This document shows, piece after piece, positions 15,234 to 22,233 of a stretch of 22,233 nt of DNA (position 1 is the first letter of the stretch; every line of letters starts with the position of its first letter). The notes beneath the pieces were generated by a model. It searched no databases. It saw only the letters and a list, made by a program, of their open reading frames with translations, and was not told the DNA's origin. The position numbers and the translations under genes are program-made. Source of the stretch: Coprococcus sp. (GTDB lineage: Bacteria > Bacillota > Clostridia > Lachnospirales > Lachnospiraceae); the NCBI GenBank assembly GCA_016296785.1, contig JAEDHX010000028.1:1-22233 (forward strand), in the 5' to 3' direction.

Positions 15234-16112
15234 ATGAGATTTGTAATCGTAACAGGAATGAGTGGTTCCGGTAAAGCAACTGCATTAAAATCATTAGAGG
15301 ATTCAGGCTTCTTCTGTGTAGATAATCTGCCAATCCAGCTTATAAAGAGATTTGCAGAGATTGCATATGATGCCCAGATTCAGGTGGATGATGTCGCTAT
15401 AAGTGTTGATATTAGAAGTGGCAGAGCGCTTAGCCAGCTAAACAGCTGCCTTGCAGAGATTAAGGAGGCAGGCTGGGGCTATGAGATATTATTTATTGAC
15501 TGTTCGAATGAAACTCTTGTTAAGAGATATAAAGAAACCAGAAGAACTCATCCGCTATCAGTAAAGGGTGGAAGAATTATTGACGGAATAAAGCGTGAAC
15601 GTGAGCTTATTAGCTTTATCAGAGATGAGGCGGATTATATTATTGATACATCGAATCTCCTTGTTCGCGAATTTAAAACTGAGCTTGATAAGATATTTGT
15701 AAAGGATATGGAATATGGTAATTTTATTGTTACCGTAATGTCATTTGGCTTTAAGTACGGAATTCCAAGAGATTCTGATATTGTTCAGGATGTGAGATTC
15801 CTTCCTAATCCATACTATGATGAGAAACTAAGACCATTAACCGGTAATGATAAGGTTATTCAGGATTATGTGATGAATTGTGATGAGTCACATGAATTTG
15901 TTGACAAATTTATGGATATGGTTTTCTTTCTGATTCCTAATTATATAAAGGAAGGCAAGAACCAGCTTGTTATTTCAATAGGCTGTACAGGAGGAAAACA
16001 CAGATCAGTTACAGTGGCAAATGCTATCTATGACAGGCTGTCTAAATCCAGCTATACAGTGCGAATTTTCCATCGTGATATTGGAAAGGATGCAATTACA
16101 AAGAAGCTGTAG
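15234..16112 (+). CDS. rapZ: RapZ/YvcJ family nucleotide-binding adaptor
   Basis: A 292-aa cytosolic P-loop protein. In E. coli RapZ senses glucosamine-6-phosphate and steers RNase E to the GlmZ small RNA; in Bacillus the homologue YvcJ is a GTPase. The landmarks are all there: the P-loop GMSGSGKAT (8-16), the LEDSGFFCVDNLP segment, DIRSGR, FIDCSNETLVKRYKETRRTHPLS, the SFGFKYGIPRDSD segment, DVRFLPNPYYDEKLRPLTG and the C-terminal IGCTGGKHRSVTVAN motif. Residue 15 of the P-loop is Ala where Ser or Thr is normal, with a Thr immediately after it. The gene starts one base after murB. whiA follows after 34 nt and yvcK is absent between them. Confidence 0.95.
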   Translation: MRFVIVTGMSGSGKATALKSLEDSGFFCVDNLPIQLIKRFAEIAYDAQIQVDDVAISVDIRSGRALSQLNSCLAEIKEAGWGYEILFIDCSNETLVKRYKETRRTHPLSVKGGRIIDGIKRERELISFIRDEADYIIDTSNLLVREFKTELDKIFVKDMEYGNFIVTVMSFGFKYGIPRDSDIVQDVRFLPNPYYDEKLRPLTGNDKVIQDYVMNCDESHEFVDKFMDMVFFLIPNYIKEGKNQLVISIGCTGGKHRSVTVANAIYDRLSKSSYTVRIFHRDIGKDAITKKL

Positions 16113-16146
16113 ATGATTATTTATTAATCAGAATGGGAGTATTGTT

Positions 16147-17106
16147 ATGTCATTTTCGGCAGATGTGAAAAAGGAATTGTCAAAGAATATGCCGGGAGCA
16201 AGACATTGTCAGATAGCAGAGCTTGCGGCCATGATTTCTATGGTTGCAGAGCTTGCATATAATAATGGTGTGCCGGTAAGAATAAACATTGAAACTGAAA
16301 GAAGTGTTATTGCAGGTACAATATCAGGACTTATCCGGAAAATATTTCATTATTTTCCGGAGGTTTCGGTTAGAAGAACCGGAAGCAACAGCCGTATATA
16401 TAAGATGGTTGTTGCCAATGAAATAATTGTAAATAAGATGCTTGATGCATTTAAATTCAAAAAGACTGCAAATAATACCACAGGCATTTGCATACTTAAG
16501 TGTCAGGATATGTATATTAGCAGTCTGATTATTCAGCAGGATTGTTGCAGAAGAGCATTTATTAAAGGCGTTTTTATGACCTCCGGTTCGATAAGTGATC
16601 CTAATAAAGGATACCATTTGGAGATAGTTTGTGATAATGATGATAAAGCATCATTTATCAGAAAGCTTATTGAAGATTTTAATATAGATGCTAAGATAGT
16701 AGAGCGTAAGCGATACAGAGTTGTCTATGTTAAGGATGGCGCGATGATAGTAGATTTGCTTAATATCATGGGGGCGCATATTTCGCTTATGAATATGGAG
16801 AATATCCGTATATTAAAGGATATAAGTAATAATGTTAACAGACGTGTGAATTGCGAGGCTGCTAACCTTAATAAGACAGTAAGTGCTGCTGTTAAGCAGA
16901 TTCAGGATATAAATTACATTATAGAGACAAAGGGGATTAAGTACCTTCCTGAGAATCTTAGAATGCTTGCATTAGCAAGACTTGAGGAAAGCGATGCTTC
17001 CCTAAAAGAACTTGGTGAGATGATGAATCCCCCGATTGGAAAGTCGGGAGTTAATCATAGATTAAGAAAAATTAGTGAGATCGCAGATGAATTGCGAGGA
17101 CTGTAA
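16147..17106 (+). CDS. whiA: WhiA family DNA-binding regulator
   Basis: A 319-aa protein related to WhiA, which controls sporulation division in Streptomyces and influences chromosome segregation and division in Bacillus. The start MSFSADVKKELSK is characteristic. The N-terminal half is the LAGLIDADG homing-endonuclease-like fold without its nuclease acids. It includes RAFIKGVFMTSGSISDPNKGYHLE and RYRVVYVKDGAMIVDLLNIMGAH. The C-terminal part carries the helix-turn-helix: NLRMLALARLEESDASLKELGEMMNPPIGKSGVNHRLRKISEIA. A GGGAG ribosome site precedes the ATG. Placement after rapZ and before an HPr-like gene is conserved in many Firmicutes. Confidence 0.95.
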   Translation: MSFSADVKKELSKNMPGARHCQIAELAAMISMVAELAYNNGVPVRINIETERSVIAGTISGLIRKIFHYFPEVSVRRTGSNSRIYKMVVANEIIVNKMLDAFKFKKTANNTTGICILKCQDMYISSLIIQQDCCRRAFIKGVFMTSGSISDPNKGYHLEIVCDNDDKASFIRKLIEDFNIDAKIVERKRYRVVYVKDGAMIVDLLNIMGAHISLMNMENIRILKDISNNVNRRVNCEAANLNKTVSAAVKQIQDINYIIETKGIKYLPENLRMLALARLEESDASLKELGEMMNPPIGKSGVNHRLRKISEIADELRGL

Positions 17107-17112
17107 TACGTC

Positions 17113-17119
17113 AAGGAGG
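17113..17119 (+). promoter_or_regulatory. Ribosome binding site deciding the HPr-like start
   Basis: AAGGAGG, 6 nt before the ATG at 17126. It rules out an in-frame ATG at 17075 inside whiA. Confidence 0.85.
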
Positions 17120-17125
17120 AATAAA

Positions 17126-17377
17126 ATGATCGAGAAAACAGTTGTTGTATCAATGTCAGGAGATGCAGAGGAGAGACCGGTTGCAGTGCTTGTGCAGATT
17201 GCAAGCAGATATGAAAGTAAGGTGTATCTTTCATCAGGCGATAAGAAGGTTAATGCAAAAAGCATTATGGGAATGATGAGCATGAGCTTTGTAAATGGAG
17301 AGAATATTACAGTTATTGCTGATGGCGAGGATGAAGCTGAGGCAGTAAAGGAAATTTCTGAATATTTGGAGAAATAA
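17126..17377 (+). CDS. Crh-like HPr-family protein lacking the phosphocarrier histidine
   Basis: An 83-aa HPr-fold protein. HPr normally carries phosphate on His15 in GLHARP. Here the same segment reads GDAEERP, so position 15 is Glu, while Arg17 and Pro18 remain. The HprK target loop is intact: KKVNAKSIMGMMS with Ser46 at exactly position 46. The C-terminal ADGEDEAEAVKEISEYLE matches HPr and Crh. It therefore cannot pass phosphate in the PTS, but should be a Ser46 substrate of HprK, as Bacillus Crh is, which has Gln15. Crh also sits after whiA. Glu15 could act as a fixed negative charge. I chose the ATG at 17126 because it gives standard HPr numbering and has a strong ribosome site. It follows whiA by 19 nt and ends the operon; no clear terminator hairpin follows. 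Confidence 0.88.
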   Translation: MIEKTVVVSMSGDAEERPVAVLVQIASRYESKVYLSSGDKKVNAKSIMGMMSMSFVNGENITVIADGEDEAEAVKEISEYLEK

Positions 17378-17410
17378 TAAAAAAAGAACCACTATATATA
17401 TCTTATTTTA

Positions 17411-17439
17411 TTGCACCAACTACAGTAATGTGATAAAAT
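17411..17439 (+). promoter_or_regulatory. Promoter of the Sel1-repeat gene
   Basis: TTGCAC (17411-17416), a 17-bp spacer and TAAAAT (17434-17439). The predicted start is near 17446, about 30 nt before the ATG. Confidence 0.6.
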
Positions 17440-17463
17440 TAAGGTTATTAACGGACGTTTGTC

Positions 17464-17470
17464 GGAGGAG
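17464..17470 (+). promoter_or_regulatory. Ribosome binding site deciding the Sel1-repeat gene start
   Basis: GGAGGAG lies 6 nt before the ATG at 17477. A TTG start at 17459 would place this site inside the coding region, so the ATG is preferred. Confidence 0.85.
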
Positions 17471-17476
17471 AAAAGT

Positions 17477-20197
17477 ATGGGTTTTTTTGGTGGTATTTTT
17501 AAGAAGATACCTTTTGTATCCAAATTTTCTAAACGTAAGGAACCTGTGAATAACGTAGAACTTCAGTATAATAAGGCCATGAATCTTATGGATAATGGTG
17601 ACAGCGAAGAGTCTGTTGTTATTCTTGAGCAGGTTGCTGATATTGGAATAATGGATGCTCAGTATAAAACATATGGTAATGATGCACTTCTTGCATTAGC
17701 TGAGTTCTTTGAAAAAGGTAAGTATCGTAATGCTGAGACAGAGATAGATCTTAACAGAGCAACCAAGTATTATGAGAAATATGTGAATCAGAATCACGAT
17801 GGGGATATTATTTATAAGCTTGCTAAGATGCTTCTTGAGGTTCAGAATTTCTCAAAGGCTATAAAGTATTATGAGCTTGCTGCAACAGACTATGGAATTA
17901 AGGCGGCCTTCATGAGCCTTGGTTCTATTTATGAGAGTGGACTTAACAGAGTCGATCAGTATGGTAATAAGAGTGATTATGTTGTACCGGTTGATTTAGA
18001 TAAGGCTATGCATTGGTATAAAAAGCTTGCTGATACAGGTGATGCTAAGGCTAAGGCATCATATGACAGAGTTTTGTATGCCAGTACACATGAGGACAGC
18101 ATTGAATTCGAAGAGAAGGATAAGCTTTATACGGATATTGCTGCTAAGCGAAAAGAGAAGGGTAAGGAGCCAAGATATAAGGTTATTGAGGCATCAAGAC
18201 TTCAGTATCAGTATACATATGTACATAATCAGGTTGAAGGTTTTATTCATAAGCTTCCAAAGGACTGGGTAAAGACAATTAATGAAGCGACCGGCGAGGA
18301 GTATTATGCTCCGAGTCTTACATACAAGGATTTTGCCATATATGTTTATTATGACAGTATACCAAAGGATTCAAAGAAGACACTTGAGAATTACTTAAGA
18401 TACTGTAATGATGCTTTTGATGAGGAGCTGCAGCTTAAGGCATATGTTACTGAATATGCTGACGGAATTTGCACAACCTATTATCATAAGGAATTTGAGA
18501 AGGGTATTGTTTCATTTGCATTCTATCAGGGCAGAAGACTTGCATGTATGCGATTTGTTTGTGCAACAATGGAGATTGTTGAACAGTATGAGGAGATTAT
18601 CTTCGAGACAGCAAACTCATTTGCATTTATTGATCCAACACTTATTAGTGATGATAGTGCTAATAGAAGAGATATGCAGTATTACAATGAGGCAATCTAT
18701 TGCTACTATCTTGAGGATTATGAAGGCGCGATGAAAGCTGCTAAACAGGCACTTAAGTTTGGTAGTATTAAGGCGAGTTACCTGCTTATTGAGCTTTATT
18801 ATGATGAAGACAGTCCGTATCGGGATATCGAGAAGACTATAAGCTATGCTAAGCAGTTGTTTGAAGCTACAAGGGATCCTGAGCTGGCATTCCTCCTTGG
18901 TAATATATATGACCAGCAGATTAAGGATTACATGAAGGCTCTTAACTGGTATGAGAATGCTGAACGTTTAGGTCATAAGAGAGTAGCTTTCTACCTTGGA
19001 CGTATTTACTATTATGGTGTTCTTAGAACAAAGCGTGATGGTGTTAAGGCACTTGCTTATTTTAAGAAGGCTAGAGAGAATGGTATTATCGAAGCTGAAG
19101 GATATATTAAGGATCTTGAAGAGCTTAAGGGCGAAGACCTGCAAACTTCAATTGATAAGTGGGAGAGAGCCGTTCAGGCCGGTAGTGAATCTGCAGCAAT
19201 TAAGATTGCAATGATGAAGCAGAGACAGATTTTCTACATTGCTACCCCTTATGAAATAGAGAAGGCTTATCTTGAGGCACTTGGTCTTGGAAGTGCACAG
19301 GCCGGATATGAATTAGGTAAGATTTATCAGGTTCAGGAGAAACAGGATAATTACAAGGGTGAGATAAAGAGTATTAAGTACTTTGAGAAGGCATTTAATG
19401 CTAACTTTGATGACTGGGATAAGGTTAATCTGTTTAAGGTTATCAATTACAAGGTTGAGAAGGGACTTTCTGAAGAAGAGGCAATAAAGCTTTACATTGA
19501 GAATGCAAGTATGGGCTATGTACCTGCAATAGAGAAGCTTGTTGAATTGGTGCCTTATACAACACAACAGATATGGAGTCTCTATGATGCACTTATTGAG
19601 CTTGCAGAAACAGGCGATGAGACAGCTATTGTTGCCATGAATAAGCTGGAGCTTAACTATATTGACTTAGTATTAAGAGAACCGGCAAAGAATCAGAAGA
19701 TTGTTGAGAATAAATTCTTTAGATTATGTGTTCCTAAGGAATGTACTGCTACAATTAATGATGAGGGTGGTACAATTAAGCTTGCAGATTCTGTTGTGGA
19801 ATTTGCAGTTGCAGAGCTTCCTGTTAATGTTAATGAAGAACAGGATTACCTTAAGATTTATAAGCTTATTGTATCTGAGTATTTACCGGATGAGAATGCA
19901 GAGGTTATTATTGCTAATTCAAGAATGATAGGTTCAGCAATTAAAACTGCTAAGGATAATGTTCACAGCTATAGTATTCTTCTCATCAGTTCAAAGAATC
20001 AGTATATATTCAAGCTGAGCTCACGAGATAAGCGTGAGATGATGCAATTTACTAATACATTAGTAATGATTGCTAAGTCCCTTGTTGAGACTGGTGAGAT
20101 CTACAAGGCAACCGGTGATGAAAAACGTAATATAGGCCTTGCATTCCTTCTAAAAGCGAATGAGAATGGCTTCCTTTCAATTGGCAAGGGAGAATAG
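17477..20197 (+). CDS. Sel1/TPR-like repeat protein with two embedded beta-rich domains
   Basis: A 906-aa protein of unknown function. The first 20 residues (MGFFGGIFKKIPFVSKFSKR) are hydrophobic and basic and could form an amphipathic membrane-binding helix; there is no cleavable signal. Helical Sel1/TPR-like repeats occupy about 25-225 (such as AIKYYELAATDYGIKAAFMS and KAMHWYKKLADTGDAKAKAS) and about 395-735 (such as KALNWYENAERLGHKRVAFY and KALAYFKKARENGIIEAEGY). Two non-repeat domains, at about 250-390 and 738-875, share the pattern of a short FxxxxPK.. start, a strand-rich core and a closing helix. This is like small Mog1/PsbP or DUF1795-type folds; the fold call is inference. Sel1 repeats act as protein-binding scaffolds in other bacteria. 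It has its own promoter and a strong terminator, so it is a one-gene unit. Confidence 0.8.
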   Translation: MGFFGGIFKKIPFVSKFSKRKEPVNNVELQYNKAMNLMDNGDSEESVVILEQVADIGIMDAQYKTYGNDALLALAEFFEKGKYRNAETEIDLNRATKYYEKYVNQNHDGDIIYKLAKMLLEVQNFSKAIKYYELAATDYGIKAAFMSLGSIYESGLNRVDQYGNKSDYVVPVDLDKAMHWYKKLADTGDAKAKASYDRVLYASTHEDSIEFEEKDKLYTDIAAKRKEKGKEPRYKVIEASRLQYQYTYVHNQVEGFIHKLPKDWVKTINEATGEEYYAPSLTYKDFAIYVYYDSIPKDSKKTLENYLRYCNDAFDEELQLKAYVTEYADGICTTYYHKEFEKGIVSFAFYQGRRLACMRFVCATMEIVEQYEEIIFETANSFAFIDPTLISDDSANRRDMQYYNEAIYCYYLEDYEGAMKAAKQALKFGSIKASYLLIELYYDEDSPYRDIEKTISYAKQLFEATRDPELAFLLGNIYDQQIKDYMKALNWYENAERLGHKRVAFYLGRIYYYGVLRTKRDGVKALAYFKKARENGIIEAEGYIKDLEELKGEDLQTSIDKWERAVQAGSESAAIKIAMMKQRQIFYIATPYEIEKAYLEALGLGSAQAGYELGKIYQVQEKQDNYKGEIKSIKYFEKAFNANFDDWDKVNLFKVINYKVEKGLSEEEAIKLYIENASMGYVPAIEKLVELVPYTTQQIWSLYDALIELAETGDETAIVAMNKLELNYIDLVLREPAKNQKIVENKFFRLCVPKECTATINDEGGTIKLADSVVEFAVAELPVNVNEEQDYLKIYKLIVSEYLPDENAEVIIANSRMIGSAIKTAKDNVHSYSILLISSKNQYIFKLSSRDKREMMQFTNTLVMIAKSLVETGEIYKATGDEKRNIGLAFLLKANENGFLSIGKGE

Positions 20198-20226
20198 ACT
20201 GAATTACGAATTTGAATAGACTATAT

Positions 20227-20257
20227 TCCCGGAGGAATTTCTTCCTCCGGGATTTTT
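20227..20257 (+). terminator. Rho-independent terminator of the Sel1-repeat gene
   Basis: TCCCGGAGGAA (20227-20237) pairs perfectly over 11 bp with TTCCTCCGGGA (20242-20252) around a TTTC loop, and is followed by TTTTT. Confidence 0.92.
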
Positions 20258-20328
20258 AGCCAAGAGAGAAATATGCGTATTGTTAATGAGAAGAAATAAT
20301 TGGCAGGGTTATTAACTAGGAGAGATAT

Positions 20329-20808
20329 ATGGCAGGATTAAATAAAAAAGAGATTACAAATAAACCGCTTAGATTAGATGCCAGAATGGCTAAGGATATT
20401 GAGATTCTTTCAGAATCAACAGGTTATTCCCAGAATGAAATAGTTGTTATGGCTACTAAGCGGTATTTGCTTGAGAATAGAAAATACTTTGTCAAGGATT
20501 TGGTTGAGAATATGTGTCTTAGTATATTAGAGCATGAAATTGCGGTAATGCACGAAGAGTCACATATGATATTTGGCCCAATGAAGATTGACATTGTTAA
20601 GACATCTAAATCGGGCATATATTCTGCCAATGTTATTTTAAAGAATAAATTTGATGAAGTGCTATTTGATGATAGTAGAGAGATTGATATTACAACCGAA
20701 GATTGGGAATACTACAAAGAATACTTATACGAGAATATAATGAAATATGTGGATTTTGACGAGCAGGTATTTAGAAATTATTTTCAGGATAAATTTTCAT
20801 ATGAGTAA
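20329..20808 (+). CDS. Small protein with possible ribbon-helix-helix N-terminus
   Basis: A 159-aa protein. Residues about 12-50 (PLRLDARMAKDIEILSESTGYSQNEIVVMATKRYLLENR) show the strand, helix, turn 'TGYSQNEIV', helix pattern of ribbon-helix-helix DNA-binding proteins. The C-terminal 105 residues are acidic, include a strand-rich core (KIDIVKTSKSGIYSANVILKNKFDEVLF) and are not recognised. The start has an AGGAGAG ribosome site. It follows a terminator and precedes an AAA ATPase by 86 nt on the same strand. It might be a transcriptional regulator of itself or the ATPase, but this is inference. The C-terminal half is longer than in typical antitoxins. Confidence 0.65.
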   Translation: MAGLNKKEITNKPLRLDARMAKDIEILSESTGYSQNEIVVMATKRYLLENRKYFVKDLVENMCLSILEHEIAVMHEESHMIFGPMKIDIVKTSKSGIYSANVILKNKFDEVLFDDSREIDITTEDWEYYKEYLYENIMKYVDFDEQVFRNYFQDKFSYE

Positions 20809-20822
20809 ATAGTATTTATCTA

Positions 20823-20851
20823 TTTACAAGGCTGTGATTAAGTGCTATGCT
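20823..20851 (+). promoter_or_regulatory. Weak candidate promoter of the AAA ATPase gene
   Basis: TTTACA (20823-20828), a 17-bp spacer and TATGCT (20846-20851). The -35 matches at 5 of 6 positions and the -10 at 4 of 6. Cotranscription with the upstream gene is also possible. Confidence 0.35.
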
Positions 20852-20894
20852 AATATAGATTTGGAAAATGTGGTGAAAATAGGGGTAATTGGTT

Positions 20895-22175
20895 ATGTTC
20901 AGAAATATTATGAATGAACTTGCTACATGGTATGAAGTTGGAAAAGATAAAATAGCCTTAATTAGAGGTGGCAAATCAGTAGGAAAGACATGGGCTGCTG
21001 TTGATTTTGCGACTGGTTTTTTTGATGATTATATTATCATAGATTTAAAGGATTATCCCGATTTTTCTTTATACATTTCCAAGGAGAGAAGACCTGAGAA
21101 GATTCATGCTAAGCTAACCACATCGTTAGATAAGTATAACTTTACTGACAGGCTTTTAATATTTGACAATGTACAACTATGTCCTATGGCTGTTAAGAAT
21201 CTTTCTGAATATGCCAAGCATAGAACTGAATGCAGAGTGTGCCTTATTGCAACACATAATGGCAGGCTTCCGGGTGAAGAAGAATGTAAGGAAGATATTT
21301 CTGTATTTGAGCTGTTGCCAATGAATTTTGAAGAATTCTTGAAGGCTGGCAAGGGTAGAAGACTTTGTAAATATATCGAGAATCAGAAGCTTTCTCCTAT
21401 GCCGGATGAGGTTAAAGACAGTGTGTTTAAGATGCTTAAGGTATTCTTTATTACAGGTGGAATGCCGGAGGCTGTAAATGAATACTACCAGACAGAGAAT
21501 TTGTCGGGTGTTGACAATGTTCTTCATCAGATATTAGATAGATTTGCAAAGTATCTTATAGATGTTACGCCAAAGAAGAGTCTGACAAAGGTTTTATCAA
21601 TATGGAATAGCATTCCTACTCAGCTTACTAAGGAAAATAAGAAATTTATGTATGGCTACGTCGACCCGAAGGCAAGAGCAAGGGAATACGAGGCTTCAGT
21701 TGATTTTCTTGTAGGAACCGGAGTTGTCAGGCAGATATTTAGGATAAAGGATGGAGTGCTTCCGCTAAAGAATGAAAAGGATGACAAATCCTTTGAGATA
21801 TATCATCTTGATCACGGACTTCTTAGAATCATGGCTGGAATGTCTTATCAGGATATTGATATGGATAATGTGCTTGATATGATGGATGGAGTAATTGCAG
21901 AACAGTTTTCACTCGCGGAGCTTACAACAAGCAAGAATGTTGGTGATATATATTTCTGGATATCATCAGCTACAGCTAAGGTGGATTTCGTATATGAGTC
22001 AGACGGTGAGGTAATACCTGTAGATGTTCAAACAGATCCTAGAACGAAGGCTCAAAGTGTCAAAGTATTTAAGCAACGCTATAAGAATAAGACCTCTGTA
22101 AGAATTTCTACAGACGATATGTATGTAAAAAGTGGACTAATAAATGTGCCATTATATGCTATATGGTGCTTTTAG
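20895..22175 (+). CDS. DUF4143-type AAA ATPase with degenerate motifs
   Basis: A 426-aa protein of the AAA_14/DUF4143 family, which pairs an N-terminal P-loop ATPase with a C-terminal domain resembling a PD-(D/E)XK nuclease; cellular roles are poorly known. Walker A is GGKSVGKT (25-32). Walker B reads LLIFDNVQ, with Asp91 but Asn92 where DE is usual. The family landmarks LLPMNFEEFL, FFITGGMPEAV and FEIYHLDHGLLRIMAG are present. The nuclease-like core reads KVDF (Asp364) then PVDVQ (377-379) where PIEVK is usual. The closing VPLYAIWCF is typical. I chose the ATG at 20895 because an AGGGG ribosome site lies 9 nt upstream; a TTG at 20889 is the alternative. It follows the possible ribbon-helix-helix gene and ends 6 nt before a tRNA gene. 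Confidence 0.87.
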   Translation: MFRNIMNELATWYEVGKDKIALIRGGKSVGKTWAAVDFATGFFDDYIIIDLKDYPDFSLYISKERRPEKIHAKLTTSLDKYNFTDRLLIFDNVQLCPMAVKNLSEYAKHRTECRVCLIATHNGRLPGEEECKEDISVFELLPMNFEEFLKAGKGRRLCKYIENQKLSPMPDEVKDSVFKMLKVFFITGGMPEAVNEYYQTENLSGVDNVLHQILDRFAKYLIDVTPKKSLTKVLSIWNSIPTQLTKENKKFMYGYVDPKARAREYEASVDFLVGTGVVRQIFRIKDGVLPLKNEKDDKSFEIYHLDHGLLRIMAGMSYQDIDMDNVLDMMDGVIAEQFSLAELTTSKNVGDIYFWISSATAKVDFVYESDGEVIPVDVQTDPRTKAQSVKVFKQRYKNKTSVRISTDDMYVKSGLINVPLYAIWCF

Positions 22176-22181
22176 TATAAT

Positions 22182-22233
<52 letters not shown>

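Noticed and set aside
22176..22181. TATAAT as a -10 box for the tRNA
   Set aside because: It directly abuts the first tRNA base, so initiation would fall about 6 nt inside the tRNA.

Overview
The window comes from a low-GC Gram-positive chromosome, most likely a member of the Clostridia close to Lachnospiraceae. The evidence is the AT-rich coding bias, strong AGGAGG-type ribosome binding sites, the hprK / murB / rapZ / whiA / HPr-like gene order, a ROK-type glucokinase, and a huge YDG/MBG-repeat surface protein of a kind common in gut Lachnospiraceae. The genus assignment is inference. I see no phage, IS or CRISPR elements; this is mostly ordinary chromosome with some lineage-specific genes.

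Layout. (1) Positions 1-5246 hold the 3' part of a giant repetitive extracellular protein, with 17 complete MBG-like repeats and part of another, then four Fn3-like domains. It is open at the left edge. A strong bidirectional hairpin terminator separates it from a convergent gene. (2) At 5334-7308 are two divergent genes: a zinc-dependent phospholipase C-like protein on the minus strand, and a plus-strand zinc-ribbon / single-pass membrane / acidic-linker protein. Their predicted promoters share one palindromic -35 box. (3) At 7399-9472 is ftsH with its own sigma-A-type promoter, a near-consensus SOS (LexA) box just downstream of that promoter, and a good terminator. (4) On the minus strand at 9484-11968 are uvrC and then a YfbR-type 5'-deoxynucleotidase. 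(5) On the plus strand at 12258-17377 are hprK-glcK, then murB-rapZ-whiA-(Crh/HPr-like), joined by short spacings. (6) At 17477-20197 is a 906-aa Sel1/TPR-like repeat protein with its own promoter and terminator and two embedded domains of possible Mog1/PsbP-like fold. (7) At 20329-22175 are a small protein with a possible ribbon-helix-helix N-terminus and a DUF4143-type AAA ATPase whose Walker B and nuclease-like motifs look degenerate. (8) The window ends inside a tRNA-Thr(CGT) gene that starts 6 nt after the ATPase stop codon.

How the genes work together. The 12258-17377 block links carbon status to cell-wall synthesis and division. HprK phosphorylates HPr-type proteins on Ser46, and glucokinase makes glucose-6-phosphate. 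MurB commits UDP-GlcNAc to peptidoglycan. RapZ and WhiA connect amino-sugar supply and division in other bacteria. The HPr-like protein at the end keeps the Ser46 target site but has Glu where the PTS histidine (His15) should be. It therefore looks like a Crh-type regulator rather than a phosphocarrier. yvcK, often found between rapZ and whiA, is absent here.

The most noteworthy observations are the Glu15 HPr-like protein beside hprK, the alanine in the RapZ P-loop, the possible SOS box on ftsH, the doubly degenerate AAA/DUF4143 protein, the novel Sel1-plus-two-domain architecture, and the higher-order duplication inside the surface protein.
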